Below the pieces are notes generated by a model, which was not told where the DNA came from, made no database searches, and worked only from the letters and a program-made list of their open reading frames with translations. The position numbers and the translations under genes were made by a program. This document shows, one piece after another, positions 1 through 12,200 of a DNA stretch of 64,000 nt (the first letter of the stretch is position 1; every line of letters begins with the position of its first letter). Source of the stretch: Vandiemenella viatica. Its lineage: Eukaryota > Arthropoda > Insecta > Orthoptera > Morabidae. The stretch lies in contig JARYHS010008074.1 in assembly GCA_031002005.1 (NCBI GenBank), forward strand, positions 10,362,924 through 10,426,923, given 5' to 3'.

Positions 1-222
1 GTATTAGGTAACTGATTGTCATTTGAAAGGGGAAGACAATAAAGTAAGCTGAAGACTTTTTTTTCATGTTGAGATTATAATAAATAAAGTGGAGTTGATT
101 CTTAAAGTAGGGCTACATTTGTTATGATTTTTTAATAGTAGTTTGATTTACAGTGGTGGACGGTGGTATCGAAAGAAAACCAGTGACTGACATAGAGGGT
201 CAATTAAAAATCCTATTTGAAC
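1..222. repeat. Right part of a dispersed repeat (see 19987-20522 and 41038-41615)
   Basis: These bases match 20301-20522, the right portion of a dispersed repeat whose whole copies lie at 19987-20522 and, more diverged, at 41038-41615. Shared landmarks are a stretch reading like GATTTACAG, a GGTATCGAAA block and AAAACCAG. The class is unknown. Confidence 0.6.
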
Positions 223-2437
223 TAATCTGACGTTGGAAACTTAAGGAAAAGTAGTGTAATTTATTTTCTAGAGGTAAAAATATGAGATGAAGGAATAATT
301 GTAAAGAACAACCACAAACCGAATACATTTTTCAAATCATTTCTAAAAATGAAAACATAAAGAGCCATTTAAAATATGCATAATTCTTTTGTTCCTTATG
401 CACCTGGGATTGATGTAATAGAATCAGGGGATTCTACGATAATCCGTGACGCCGCAATTTGATGATTCTTAGTTCTCAAGATATTGTATCTCAAAATTGA
501 CATGGTTAGGTTGAAATGCGACCTGGACAAGAATTAAAATTTCACTATAGCCAAATGTGATGATGAATTCGAATGTACGTCGACAAATCGGAAATAAAGA
601 GTAAAGGTTTTTGATATCTCGCTTAGTTCTCAAGATATTGTATCTCAAAAGTGAGGCGGTTAGACTGAGATCCGGCCTAGGTCATTTTTTTTTTTTTTTT
701 TTTTAACCACAACCACTAAATCTCCATTGTGAAAATGCACTATAGGTGTTTTATTTTCTTCCTAGTGGTTGAAATACTGCCTGGACCAGAAGAAATGTCA
801 CCAAAATCACAAGAAAGTATACCTGTAACTGATTTTTAACATGCTATATCTCGAAAACCAAACGAGATATTCATTATCTTCGATTAGTTTCGTCGAGGTC
901 TACAAGAATTCATCATAAGATTGTGGCGCCACGGTAATGATAGAACTGCCTTGAATTAAATGTTTTCTGTTAAAATGATGGAAGATCTAAAGAAAAATCT
1001 GGAAAAAACGCGTTCCAGCCTAAAATAAAATAGAATTACCTTGGTTTTTAATTTCTTTTTGTGTCGTGATTTGTCCAACAGATATAGTTATTTTATTTCT
1101 GGTCCACATGTGCTTGATGATATCTCAATTATACAAAATAGATCCCAATCGTCCGATCCACGATTCAATTTAATCAAGAGTTGAAACGCGAAAGACAATA
1201 TGATTGTGATGCACTGTGAGAATCAGTACCAACGACTGTTCCACTGTCGAATCGTCAAGAAAAATATGTTCATTAATGTTGTGAATGATAGACAAGAGGG
1301 ATTTTCTTCTTGGACGCTCCTTTTGGATCTGGAAAAACTTTTTTGATCTCATTGATTTTGGCAACGATTCGTTCTCGGAATGGAATTGCACACCCTTTTA
1401 GGAACTGCATCTATGTAGTTGGAAGGCTTCAAAACAGCTCATTCAGGATTAAAGTTTCCGTTAAATATACAAATTAATGAAACTCCAACATGAAACCTTC
1501 CAAAGAGGTGTAGCATTGAGAATTGATCGTTTGAAATGAATGTAAGATGCGATGAGCGAATATGTAATAAAACATCTTGAGATTCATTGAGATTTCAAAT
1601 TAAATGGAAGAAAAATAAAACAATTGGTTAACATAAAATTCTGAATTAATTTGATTGTGACATAAATGTTGGAACAAAACCGCATGGTTTCAATTCGATC
1701 ACATTCCAAGTACATTACTCATTTCCAGCATTTCTGTGGTGTACGGACGATAGAATTTATCTCGCATTTAAAATTTCCTATTGTGTACTTTGAATGTACT
1801 CCTCCTAAAATTGAATATCCATGGACACAATCAATAAACAGAATGATCACTCTGAAATATGTTGTTTTTTATTTTTCATTTTTGTTTGTTTACACTTTTC
1901 AACAGCTTTCCACAAATTCAAAAAATGATTAAAAATTATTTTATTGAAATTTGGACAGAACAACATCTGTCGGGTCAAATAGTTGATAGTAAAAATGTAG
2001 TCTACACCATTTAAAATAAGTTTTGGGTGGTCGTATAGCAATGCCAAGTTATTTGGTTAGGACTTTACCATTCTTCGAGTATAAGAGTTTCTCGATATAC
2101 ATGACTCTGTTTTGTCTCATCGGGTAATTTTGGAAAAAGAAGAATGAGAGGATGGACTAGCTATCAGGTGCGAGTTCACCCAACAGGCTCGTTACTGGAT
2201 CTCAAATACATTCCAATTGTACGTGTGTGGATTTAAACGAAAATATAAGATACTCAAATACGGTTGGTAGTATTATTAAAGGTGCCATTGTGATAATCAT
2301 CTTTTACGAGAAGTATAAAGAACATCACCTATACAGGATGTCAGGCAGATGAATATGCATATCTTACTAGGCATATTCAATTCCACATCGACTTCTGTTT
2401 TGCTGAGTAACCTCCCACTTCCCACGGCTTAAAAATT
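223..2437. other. Non-coding segment of copy A, no gene seen
   Basis: AT-rich sequence with only short ORFs, none with a recognisable domain. Two phrases recur internally (near 466-500 and 625-655, both containing TTCTCAAGATATTGTATCTCAAAA), suggesting an old local tandem duplication. A T tract lies at about 686-704. Copy B has an RTE fragment where copy A has 746-845. No promoter, RNA gene or conserved protein was identified. Confidence 0.5.
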
Positions 2438-2540
2438 CACTCTAGATGAATGCCGGTAGTTGTTCCTTCAAAAGACCATGGCCGAATTCCTTTCAGTTCC
2501 TTACTTTGAATCCTCTCCTGGCTCTAATTAGAAAAAAAGG
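2438..2540 (+). mobile_element. SINE body remnant (main SINE family)
   Basis: An internal fragment of the tRNA-derived SINE seen complete at 55717-55986. Recognisable blocks are GAATGCCGG, TTCCTTCAAAAG, CCATGGCCGAATTCC and the pyrimidine-rich stretch after them. Head and poly(A) tail are missing, so it is old or truncated. The copy B counterpart is at 23052-23155. Confidence 0.65.
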
Positions 2541-3374
2541 TTACCAGCTGTGGTATGCAGCGAGAATGTCTTCAGAATCAAGTACAGCATGATGAGGTAC
2601 TCCAGAACTGTCATCAGCTGTCAGCGTACAAGTCCTCTTGTCCTTTCACGTTGCCTATAAGCAGATTTTTCCAGGGCATTGTCAACGTAATTCATCGGTA
2701 CGGTAGTATGTGTAGGAAGTATCATATTCGTAATTATTTATCGTTGCCTAAAGTGCTCCCTTCCAAGGGGTAAGCCCCAAATTTCTGCAGAAAAATGACG
2801 CTACGCAGTGCATGAAATTGCTTCTCCCGAGCTACATCAAGCTGGTCTATTGGCCAGCCTCGAGGGCTGTTGGGGAAGCTCAGCCTCTGGCGGCAATTAT
2901 CGAACTTTGGCGCGGCTTGGCGCCTGTGGACTTTTTGTGAATGTAATTCGATACAGAAACTAATTTAGAAGTTTACTGCGCCACAAAAAGCATTGAAAAC
3001 AATTAACAACCACCAAAGGTTATTTTATCCTTTTGAATTTAACCTGCAGAGAGGAAAATCGGTTTCTTATAGAATCATAATATCGACTTAAAAAACATCC
3101 CTTTGATTGAATGAACGTAAAAAGGGAAAAATCACAAAGCAGGCTCCATATTTAACCCACTATCTCAGAAGTGGAATTTGAACTTTTTTAATACAGGGAA
3201 TAATTCTGCGAGTAATTGTCACTAAAATACAGTAATAAGAACTGTTGAGGCTTTTTAACAGCCTTGATTAACGACGTATATATTTGTAAATTATTGCAGT
3301 AAACGAGAATAATTATTTGTGACATTCGGGTCTCACATTCGGGAAAATTCTAATTCGAGTTTCGCTGCAGTCAT

Positions 3375-3510
3375 TCAGAATTCGGTTTCCCTAAATCATT
3401 GCAGGGGAGTGTGAGGATCGTTCCATCGATGGCCATGACCAGAGTTTCTTATCGTTCGTTGTCCCCAATTCGTTTCTCGCCTCTAACAATGCCCGCCAGC
3501 CGTAAAAAAC
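3375..3510 (+). mobile_element. Degenerate SINE body remnant
   Basis: Diverged fragment of the main SINE: GGTTTCCCTAAATCATTGCAG, a TCGTTCC/GGCCATGACC block and a TCTCGCCTCTAA block occur in the order expected for the SINE body. No B box or tail remains. The copy B counterpart is about 23985-24115. Confidence 0.5.
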
Positions 3511-5753
3511 AAGTTTGAACCATTTGGATAGTACTGGGAGACTATTATTACTGTCAATGGTGCAGATCACAAGTTATAAAACACGAATTAAAGTTTAGAA
3601 TTAATTTAATATTTCACTGCTCAGAAGAATGAAACACTGACTCCGTACAAGAAATAAGCGCCATTATTTAGCTATTCTGTCGTAATTATATTACAGTATT
3701 ATATCAGTAAACAACGGAATATGGCACCTTACACTCATAGAAGTGAATATCACAATAGTTAATATACGAAAGGACTAGTCATACATCCTAAAGTATGGAG
3801 TCTAAGTCATCAGAGTTTAAAGAAAAGAAAACACTAACAGCAAGTTCAGATCGCCCCGAAGAACGGAGTTGCTCTGAGGTGTTGCGTGAATTAGTTGAGG
3901 TACTTTTAAAATCGTTGATTAACATGAATAATACGTTCAAGTGGCAATATGATTGAAAATCTGAGTGTTCTGTATTTTTAGAGGATTTCTAGATGTCTCA
4001 TACAGTTATCGTTCATAGAGCAGACATAAAACAGACACTGACGTTGATACTTAAGAGCCCGCTGAATTGCCTGCTCGCATTCTACAGACCACTGAATGCC
4101 GGCATTCAATATCTACGGCACAAGGAAACAACGTCGATGAAGCCCCATGAGTAAAATGCAAACAATCAACTACTGCATATATAGATACCGTAGTCTATGC
4201 TAAAGACGAAGAACTTTCACTTCTTCATTAAAGACAATGAAATAACAATTAACAAATTATGATTACTGTTTTCAAATTACGTCATTCTATGATTATGTGT
4301 AGTACAAAACAATATTAACACTGGGAACATTCAAAAGATGTTTATCATGAAGTGCATGTTAAAAAGATGCAAGTCCACTGTTTCGAGTTTTTAGTGCTCT
4401 GTGTTTGCTGCATGCAAGTTATACATATGTATTTGTGTGTTTTATGTTAACCAGAATGTTTTATTTTAATTAGAAGTTTAAAATTAGCTTATATAGTGCA
4501 AGATATATTCACAGATTCTGCTTAGATTGTGAACAAAGCATTTTGAATTAATAAGGTCACTCATTGAGACTGTTATCATGTTTGTAAAATCTAAGACATT
4601 CAGAGCGCTGTATAGTAATGGAATACTCTCGAGCTTCCAGCCCAGTAAAGATGTCACTTTCTTAAAACGTTTCGAACAACTACAATTACACTTGCGTAGT
4701 AATTATATCACTTTGAACATTAATGATTGTCTGTGTTTAAATTTTTCTAGTTACAATTAGTATTTTAAGAGAATCATGTAAATACAAAGATACTGTCTGA
4801 TGAAGTTTCCTGATGAGACAACAATCTCATTGATACGAAAGCAAAGAATCCGTGTGATAGAGAGTATTTGAAAATATTGAATGGCCGTTACTACATGTGT
4901 GGCGTCAGCATATCACCTCAGCACAGCACAGCAGGTGATTGCCGTGACTCGCTGAAACTGAATTCTGACTCAAACCTAATAGGTGGAGAGGAGTACGATA
5001 GTCACAGCGAAGTCGGTTACAGAGACTAAATGTTTGAATAGAAGTATTGTTTTCTATTCAGTTAAAAAATAAATCTATTTAAAATGTTATTTACTCTCAC
5101 GAATTACAAAATATTTTATTTTATTCTATATGACAACGTTATCTAAAGGTCTAAGAAATTACTGATCAGGATCATGGAAACACTTCTGCATCTTTAATGA
5201 CGACTACAAAGAATAGATATTTCGAGACGCTCGTTTTATTGCACGTGTATAAGTTTCGATGCCACTGATATTCTCTATTTCAAATTCAAATAACAACAAA
5301 GTCGCATAACCATGTAACAAATCTCTGTTGGAGCATAACTGAGATATTATACTAGCTAGATAATCTACATGGAACCACGTGTAAATAGTGACTCCCTGTT
5401 GGAAACTTAGCCGTAATAAGTTGGATGATTGAACGTGCAGGGAACCGGCCGGCAATAACATAGGCCTACAACTGCAGTTCCACTGCATGCAAATACAGCC
5501 CTGACGTGATACCACCAACATGATCTTATATCAGTTTGAAGTCCTTGAAGGGAATATCACTACACTCATAAATTAGACTTATTTGTTTAGTGGAAAACAT
5601 GTAATTATGGCATACTTCGCTGATATTAATAGAGTACATGGTTTAACTCGCCTAATGTTCAGTCCACCGAACATATATGTACGGCAGCGAGACGATAACA
5701 ATTGCTACGAAAATAAACCAAATATATCTTCGTGCAAAGCAAATCACGCAAAC
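3511..5753. other. Non-coding segment of copy A, no gene seen
   Basis: AT-rich, with short ORFs only, including a 105-codon minus-strand ORF (5204-5521) that is identical in copy B. Identity is uninformative because the whole surrounding DNA is near-identical. At 4797-4845 there is a CTGATGA box followed by a long imperfect hairpin and CGAAAG, resembling but not fulfilling a hammerhead core. I see no tRNA, promoter or conserved protein. Confidence 0.45.
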
Positions 5754-5937
5754 TTCCGGTAATGTAATCGTAGGCTTCCGCGGCCAGAGTCAGTTGATTC
5801 TTGGCTGTCCGGGTGGCGCCGCGTCATGTTTCTTGAAACCGACGTTTCGACCCTCAATCTGAATGAGGGTCGAAACGTCGGTTTCAAGAAACATGACGCG
5901 GCGCCACCCGCACAGCCAAGAATCAATTCCGGTAATG
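5754..5937. mobile_element. Foldback element with 63-bp arms and 11-bp target duplication (copy A)
   Basis: A near-perfect palindrome: left arm 5794-5856, 7-base loop 5857-5863, right arm 5864-5926. The direct repeat TTCCGGTAATG flanks the unit at 5754-5764 and 5927-5937, as expected for a target-site duplication. A 29-base non-palindromic stretch (5765-5793) lies between the left duplication and the left arm. The arms contain the block GGGTCGAAACGTCGG. Both strands have an ORF across the arms, which is only a by-product of the palindrome. The family is unknown. It adjoins the 3' end of the R1-like LINE and appears to have inserted into that LINE's own target duplication. Confidence 0.8.
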
Positions 5938-6009
5938 GTTTTTATTTATTTATCTGTACATTCAGATGGTTCGTTCACTTGAGTCTATAACGAACCGTTA
6001 TTTCATAAC

Positions 6010-6277
6010 GGTACAAATAATTTACTATTATTACTACACACTATAACTCACCACAAGTAAAAACTATTACCCACTAATACTAAAGAACTAAAACATCTTG
6101 AGTTTTCAAAAGTAACATATTATACTTAACAAAATTTTGAATGATAACACAAATCTTATATACTACGAAAATGGTACAAATAATTTTCTATTATTACTAC
6201 ACACTATAACTAACCACAAGTAAAAACTATTACCCACTAATACTAAAGATATAAACATCTTGACTTTTCAAAAGTTA
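6010..6277. repeat. 163-bp tandem duplication at the LINE 3' end (copy A)
   Basis: Unit 1 (6010-6172) and partial unit 2 (6173-6277) both begin GGTACAAATAATT and share long stretches with few changes. The second unit contains the end of the LINE reading frame, so the duplication covers the stop-codon region and the 3' untranslated region. This is probably a property of the source element or an early local duplication; copy B has the same arrangement. Confidence 0.75.
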
Positions 6278-9223
6278 AGTCCGTTTAACCCTGGCATCCA
6301 TTGATGAATAAGCTTCGGTAAATCCAGAAGCCACACTTCTGGCATCAGCGTTCCACTTAGTTGTTTATACGTAACATATCCCGTCCGCTTAGGGTATCTT
6401 GACTCATTCCTTATATGGTTCGCTATATCCTGAAGCCGATACCGCTCCATCTGACACAACATCTGCCAGCTTGTAGACTTCTTACCAGAGGAGGCTGTCT
6501 TTCAGAATTTTTAGTTTTTCCCGTTAGCTTCACTCTGTACTGTTTGATGTGATCATCAACTAAAGCACATTCAAACAGTTTATGCTCAGGTGTTCCCGGG
6601 GATCTGCAGGCGCATAGATCATTCTCTGCCCTATTGATCCCGTAGAGATGTTTCGTACGGTCCATGGCCGGTGAGGAAATATATCAACCCTCGGGATGGA
6701 TTAAAGTGCTTCATACACATCCTCTTTCTGATGTCAGGAAAAATTTCAAATACTCTCCCTCCTACATAATTACGTAGTCTTACATACTTATGTAGACTTC
6801 ACCAGAAGATGGCGCCAACGATTGAAAGCGCCAAAATATTGTGTAATTATAACACTCCTCTAACTCGGCTAGTCACCCGAGAACAATATTTATATTCTCC
6901 CTCCTGTTTCCGAATTGTTCCACTGCTGTTATCATTAATTTAAAATACAATTTTTAATGTCTACCTGCTTGGAAGCGACTTGACCCAGGATCTCTGTTAC
7001 CCTGTCAGAGTTTCCTTTTCGTAGCCAGCAACACGCTGCTCTGTTTCTAATTTCCAGGTCTAAAGGACATATTCCGGGAATGACTAAGTGCATCAGTTGG
7101 CGCACTTCCGAATGAGCCTGTAAGACGCAAGAGAATTGTTCGTTGCATTCGTCTGATATCCCTTGCAGGTTTAACCAGTCTTAGCCTATGCGCCCATGTG
7201 CTCGCTCCATAACTTGCAATAGCTGTGGTAATGGCACCATGATACAGCCTTATAGTCGGCAGTGGGATTAAAAATCTTCTTTGCCCAATGCTAATTATCT
7301 TATTCATTGCTCCAATCGTTCTTTGGCACATATAATTAATGTGATCAATACAATTCCTATGTTCATCCAGAATAATTCCTAAGTTGTTTTGCGTCATTCA
7401 ATGGAATTTTCTCCCAGCTTCACAGTGGGGTTGGGTTTCAGTGTTCCATTCATCAATATGTATTGAGTTTTTGTTGGTGCTAGCTGGAGCTTGTTTACAC
7501 CAGCATTCCATTACTTCCATTATTTCTTTGGTGTTCCTCTCTTCTATTATTTCCTCCAACCAGCAGCAATATATCATCTGCGAAGGTAACGATTCCTTCA
7601 AGCTCTGCCAGACCCATGAGTCTGTTAAGGACAGGTTCCACAGCAATATCCCAGGATTCTGGGCCACATACGGAACCTTGTAGACATCCTCTTGTGAGAT
7701 GTTTTGTCAGTTGCTTACCAGAGGTGTGAAGTTTTGCAGTTATTCCGAGACAGTGGTCTTTTAAGCTCTCATACAACACTCTTGGGCATCCTAACTCTCT
7801 CAGTATGGCGAACATACTCGGCCACCACAGATTATCAAAGGCGCCGCAAACGTCGATACATATACTAATGACATATAAAAGTTTGTCGTGTTGACTATCC
7901 TCTGAACTTCATTTATCGCATCCTCTGTTGACCTGTCTTTCCGGAAGCCGAACTGCTGCTGATTCATACCTTTCAATAATCTTAATTTTTTAATTCTTTT
8001 ACACAGTAATTTTTCTTGAATTTTCCCAAGTGTATTGATTAGGCAAATTGTTTTCTAAGACTTAGGTAGTGTGGGGTCCTTATCTTCTCCTTTCCTTATA
8101 ATTTTTATGTTCGATGTTTTCCGACAGTGCGATATCCTTCCCTGCAGTAGGCAGGCGTTCAGCAATTCGGTAAGGTAAGGAACTATTTGCTGACTTAGGG
8201 GTTGAACCACTTCTGCTGTTATCCCATCAGGTCCTGGTGCTTTATTTCTCTTCAGCGCGCTTATTGCGGGACGTACTTCCTCTTGAGCGAATGGTAGAAC
8301 TACCATGTCATTTTCATATTCGTTATTCATTAGTTGTCTTGTGAGTTTGTGTTCCTCAGAATCGAACTCCTGCTGGTCGTCCGGCTAAAGCGTTTTCAGG
8401 AGAAGTTCTGCTGATTCCTGCCAACTGCTTGTCATACTTTCGTCTCCTTTCCTGAGTGTAGAAAAAATGGTAGGTGATTTTATCTTCTGCGCAGCTAGCT
8501 TGTACGGAAGTCCCCACGGGTTTAATACCAAGTTTTTGCTTATACATGTCTCCCAGCTGGTTAATCTAACATTCTGAAGTTTCTGATGGTACTCAGCTTT
8601 TGCTGACCTGTACTGATCCAGTTCAGCGGAAGTTTTTGCATCGTGGTCGTGCCTTCGAGTTCTCCTTACTTTTCTCCTTAACCTCTGAAGCGTATCGTTC
8701 CACGGAATACAACCTTGATCATTGACATTTATCGTTTGTACTATTATTACCATCATGGCATGTTGTATCGCATTCGTCAGTTCTATTGCCTTTAAGTCAA
8801 CATTGTCTGTCATGTCTGCAGTGCTGGTATTTCAAAGGATCCTCTTAGCAAGTTCCCTGTTTTATAGGAATATGACCAACATTCTTCTGTCATATCTTGC
8901 TCTTGGACATTAGATGTGGAGAAATAGATGACGGTATGGTTCGACGTTGTTAGATTTTGCCCGACTTTCCAGTTCTGAACTAGTCGGAAAGCTTTGCCAT
9001 TTGCTAATGTTACATCTATGTTTGTTGCTGCACCAGCTATATTTTGGAATGTGTAGGGATTAAAGGGTTTATTCATAACTTCCAGATTCAGTTCGATACT
9101 AGTCTGTTCTAGGGATATTCCTCGCTCATCCCTGATCTTACTATGACAGGGGGGAGATTTAGCATTGACATCCATTGTGTAAACTACTGGTCTGTTTCCC
9201 ATTGATTCTTCGATTTCCATCAT
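6268..9223 (-). pseudogene. Broken R1-type ORF2: endonuclease C-terminus, reverse transcriptase, CCHC (copy A)
   Basis: Pieces in order on the minus strand. 9223-8810: endonuclease end with DVNAKSP and ATNIDVTLANG. 8813-8385: linker with PWNDTLQRLRRK. 8330-8055: RT fingers with KAPGPDGI. 8055-7816: an in-frame stop, then TLGKIQEKLL, FGFRKDRSTEDAI and motif A CIDVCGAFDNLWW. 7815-7495: TRGCLQGSVCGP and the catalytic FADD box (FADDILLLV). 7397-7047: thumb with LGIILDEH and YGASTWAHRL. Then FLTGHGP, and 6665-6423 with the zinc motif CAC-x7-H-x4-C. 6462-6268: C-terminal tail. At least five frame changes or stops separate the pieces. In life such a protein nicks target DNA and copies its own RNA into it; this copy cannot. 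The linker is open to 8385 here, whereas copy B has lost one base in it. Confidence 0.85.
6754..6905. mobile_element. 132-bp insertion with 10-bp target duplication inside the LINE (copy A)
   Basis: TCTCCCTCCT occurs at 6754-6763 and 6896-6905. Removing the 132 bases between (6764-6895) plus one repeat joins the LINE reading frame cleanly into ETGGRVFEIFPDIRKRM on the minus strand, which shows that the block is an insertion. It contains GAAGATGGCGCC and a GCGCC partner a few bases later, a short hairpin, and no coding capacity. I do not recognise the family. Confidence 0.75.
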
Positions 9224-9263
9224 TTTTTAAATAATATTTCCATCTATTTCGTCACCGGTAATG

Positions 9264-12200
9264 TTGCCATTTTTGGCCCCAAATCCAAATTACTTCCCAG
9301 GGCGGCGTAAATCAGAATTAACGCCAAACCGAACCGCGCTTTACCGCGAGCCAAGAAGCCAGCGATCAACCAATAGCAATCAAATGTTTACAACACCTCT
9401 CCCCATATATTCACTTTTTTATATATAAATTAAGCTAAACAGCAAAATATATTTGAAATTCAATACAAATTCTGCTGAATTGTAACTAGCCCACTGATTG
9501 TCAATTATGTGCGCGAGTAAAGGGAGATGGGACGAGGTATACAGCACAGCGGGCGAGCCGGCATTCAGGGGCGGTGTTGTTTTATTTGTGGAGTGTTGGC
9601 AGCAGTGAGAAGCGGAACCCAGCAGGCGGTAGTCTCGCATCGAGGTCTAATACGTGTGCTAAAGCGATAAACTAGTGACCATAATTCTCAGCTACTGAAG
9701 TAGCTTTTATAAGAATTATAACATCAGGATAAAGATCCATTTTACTGAAATGTTAAATATCGTTGTTTACTGACATAGGAAGCAAGTAGTGTTTATGCAC
9801 GAAATTAATAATATCATAATCTAGGAAACTGATAAATATTAACTGCAAGCTCAAAAAACTAGATTTTTTTTTTTAGTTTTAGATTTCAGTAGTTGGCATC
9901 TTTAATTTTTTTCCCTTGTTTCGTATTCATAAAAGATGCACGTTTACTACAGATAAAAATAATATGAATGTTCCTTGAGGGATGTGCTTATTAGCAGTAA
10001 CTGGATAGGGATTACCAGTAATAAAGGAATAACATCGCGTTGGAAGAAGTCCTTCCAGCAGAATGGAGAGTTATAGACTGTGATGAATAGATCAGGAATT
10101 TTTATTCTTGTTTTGCCTATTTTTCTTATTACAGTCAGCGCACTTTAAGTACTGTATAAACTCGGTAATGGAATATCGATAGAATACAAATGTATCGAGA
10201 ATAAAAGTGGATAACACATAAGGTGACGGCACCGCAAGGAAGAATATTCGTGACAACAGATGAGTTTGTGGTTTGAATCGTGGAGAATTCATTTTAGTAG
10301 TAGTAATTCGGATATTCAGTGTGGTCTGACGGTCACATATGTTTCACAAGGACTACGCCAAAGTAATGTATAAGATAATTCAGGTTCCAGATTGTGGTAT
10401 TACTTTACTATCACAAATTATTCACATAAATGAACTTACATGAATTAAAATAATTCAGACCTATCGCTCAAAAGAAATAATCATTTATTTCATATTTTTA
10501 TTCCTTCTAACATTTAAATAAATTAGTTACTGATCATTTATTTCTTTCTTCTGCATTCTGAATAACATTCTTTCTTGTTTTTATAATCCTTTTAATGTTT
10601 TAATCATAGTTCTATCAGATATATGTTACCATACGTTCTATTACTTTACTGCTACTAAAAAACCAAAGAGTCTGCTCTGCAGAGTTGACGCTGTTAATAT
10701 TAATCTGTCATTCAACGATATGAGCTCTGATTACAATGAATTCTGTACACGGAAGAATGTGTTTCCTTATAAGATTCGTACTAAAATAGCTGATGTCGAC
10801 ATTACGTGGTAAAAACCTCTCCATCTGTTTCGGTGCTGTTTTGATCTTGTACCACGTGGGCAACTAGTTTCTGGCATGATCCCTACTCCGTGCTCTCTTG
10901 CCGATCTCCACTAAGCTGCTATTCTGACAAATTAATTCTTAGGTTTAGATGATTACGAAGTAATGTGAAAATGACCTTCTAATCTTTCAATAAACAATAA
11001 TTTATCTCGATCACTGAATTAGTGATATGTGAAGATACTTGTCTCTAAAAGTAACTAAACTCAAAAACCTGCAAGTTATATCGACATTTGATAGTGAAAC
11101 AAGTTCACCGTTCACTAAAACAGAAAAACTATTCGTTATTCATTTATTTTAATATTCCAATATTTTCTTTTCATCTGTAAAGTAACTAACACCTCATTTT
11201 GAAACAAAAGTAAATGCACAGGTGCAAAGAAGAAACACGTGGTGCTCTGTAAACAAAAATGGATTACAAGCTGTTTGAGAACTATCTCTTAAGCAATCGG
11301 AAATTATTCTAACACTGTAAACTACTTTCATATATATCTTTTACTAGTTACAGTTGACAAAAATGTATACTGAAGTTAATAGAATTAGCACTGGAAGTTG
11401 CTTTTTTTTCTAGGACTGTAGTGTTTTGAAATTATCAAAAATGCTATAATGTTGAGATAAAGATTAAAAGGAATAATGTTTATAGGGTTTTTTTTTTTTT
11501 AAAACTGACAAGACTGAAGTTGATCTAGAGAAGATTGAAAACATTTTTCCTACAATAACCTCTCCATGCAGTTCATAACTCTTTCCCCATTCTCAATTTA
11601 AAAGCGTTTATTCTATGCTTAACATCGGAGGAAGTCTAAAATGAAAATATCTGGAGATCCCCCCTTACTGCTAACGTCTCGATTTATAGTGTACTTAAGA
11701 TAATGGCGACTTTAAATTTTATCACTTCTAAAAGATTCATTGAGCGTTATTCGAAGGTATAAATAATGGAGGTTTTTGCAGAACTATTAACTATGATTCG
11801 CTTGCTGAGAAAGGTTTCTGTGAATAATGTAGCTTTATCGATTATGAAACCCAGCTCAAAAATTTAATTAAATAACGCTCCAAAACGTGTCGACGAATCT
11901 TTTTAATATGTAGACCCTGAAGTTAAGGGCAGTGTATAACTTGTTTCAAAAATTACCTAAGTATTAGAGAACAATTTATGTGTAATTCCATTATAACTTA
12001 TGTCCTAGTAGCAAGAAGTTTGTTACCATCCGTAACAACCGTCCGGGAAACGATTTCCCGTTGCCTTTCCCCACTTTTGTTGCTGAAGTTATAGATTAAT
12101 TACTATGATGTAGATTGCCTTTTCCCGCTGGGTGGGATAATTGTGAGAAATTAAAGGATAAAACCAGCAGCCAGGATGTGGTATGCTACTCTTCGTGAAA

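Larger units (their letters stand above)
5938..9254 (-). mobile_element. 5'-truncated R1-clade non-LTR retrotransposon (copy A)
   Basis: Minus-strand LINE about 3.3 kb long. From its 5' end (high coordinates) it encodes the C-terminal part of an apurinic-type endonuclease, a reverse transcriptase and a C-terminal CCHC zinc motif, the R1-clade order. The 3' tail is A-rich (AAATAAATAAAAAC, in element sense, ending at 5938). CCGGTAATG flanks it at 5929-5937 and 9255-9263 and is the likely 9-bp target duplication. ORF1 and the endonuclease N-terminus are absent, so it arrived as a truncated insert. Reading-frame breaks and a nested 132-bp insertion make it non-functional. It does not lie in rDNA, so clade membership rests on domain sequence, not insertion site. 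Confidence 0.85.

Noticed and set aside
5204..5521. 105-codon minus-strand ORF identical in both duplication copies
   Set aside because: The surrounding non-coding DNA is equally identical, so conservation says nothing; no recognisable domain.
5744..5926. Overlapping ORFs on both strands with nearly the same protein end
   Set aside because: By-product of the foldback palindrome.
7384..7683. Plus-strand ORF of 99 codons opposite the R1-like reverse transcriptase
   Set aside because: Antisense shadow of the LINE; repeated identically at 28305-28604.
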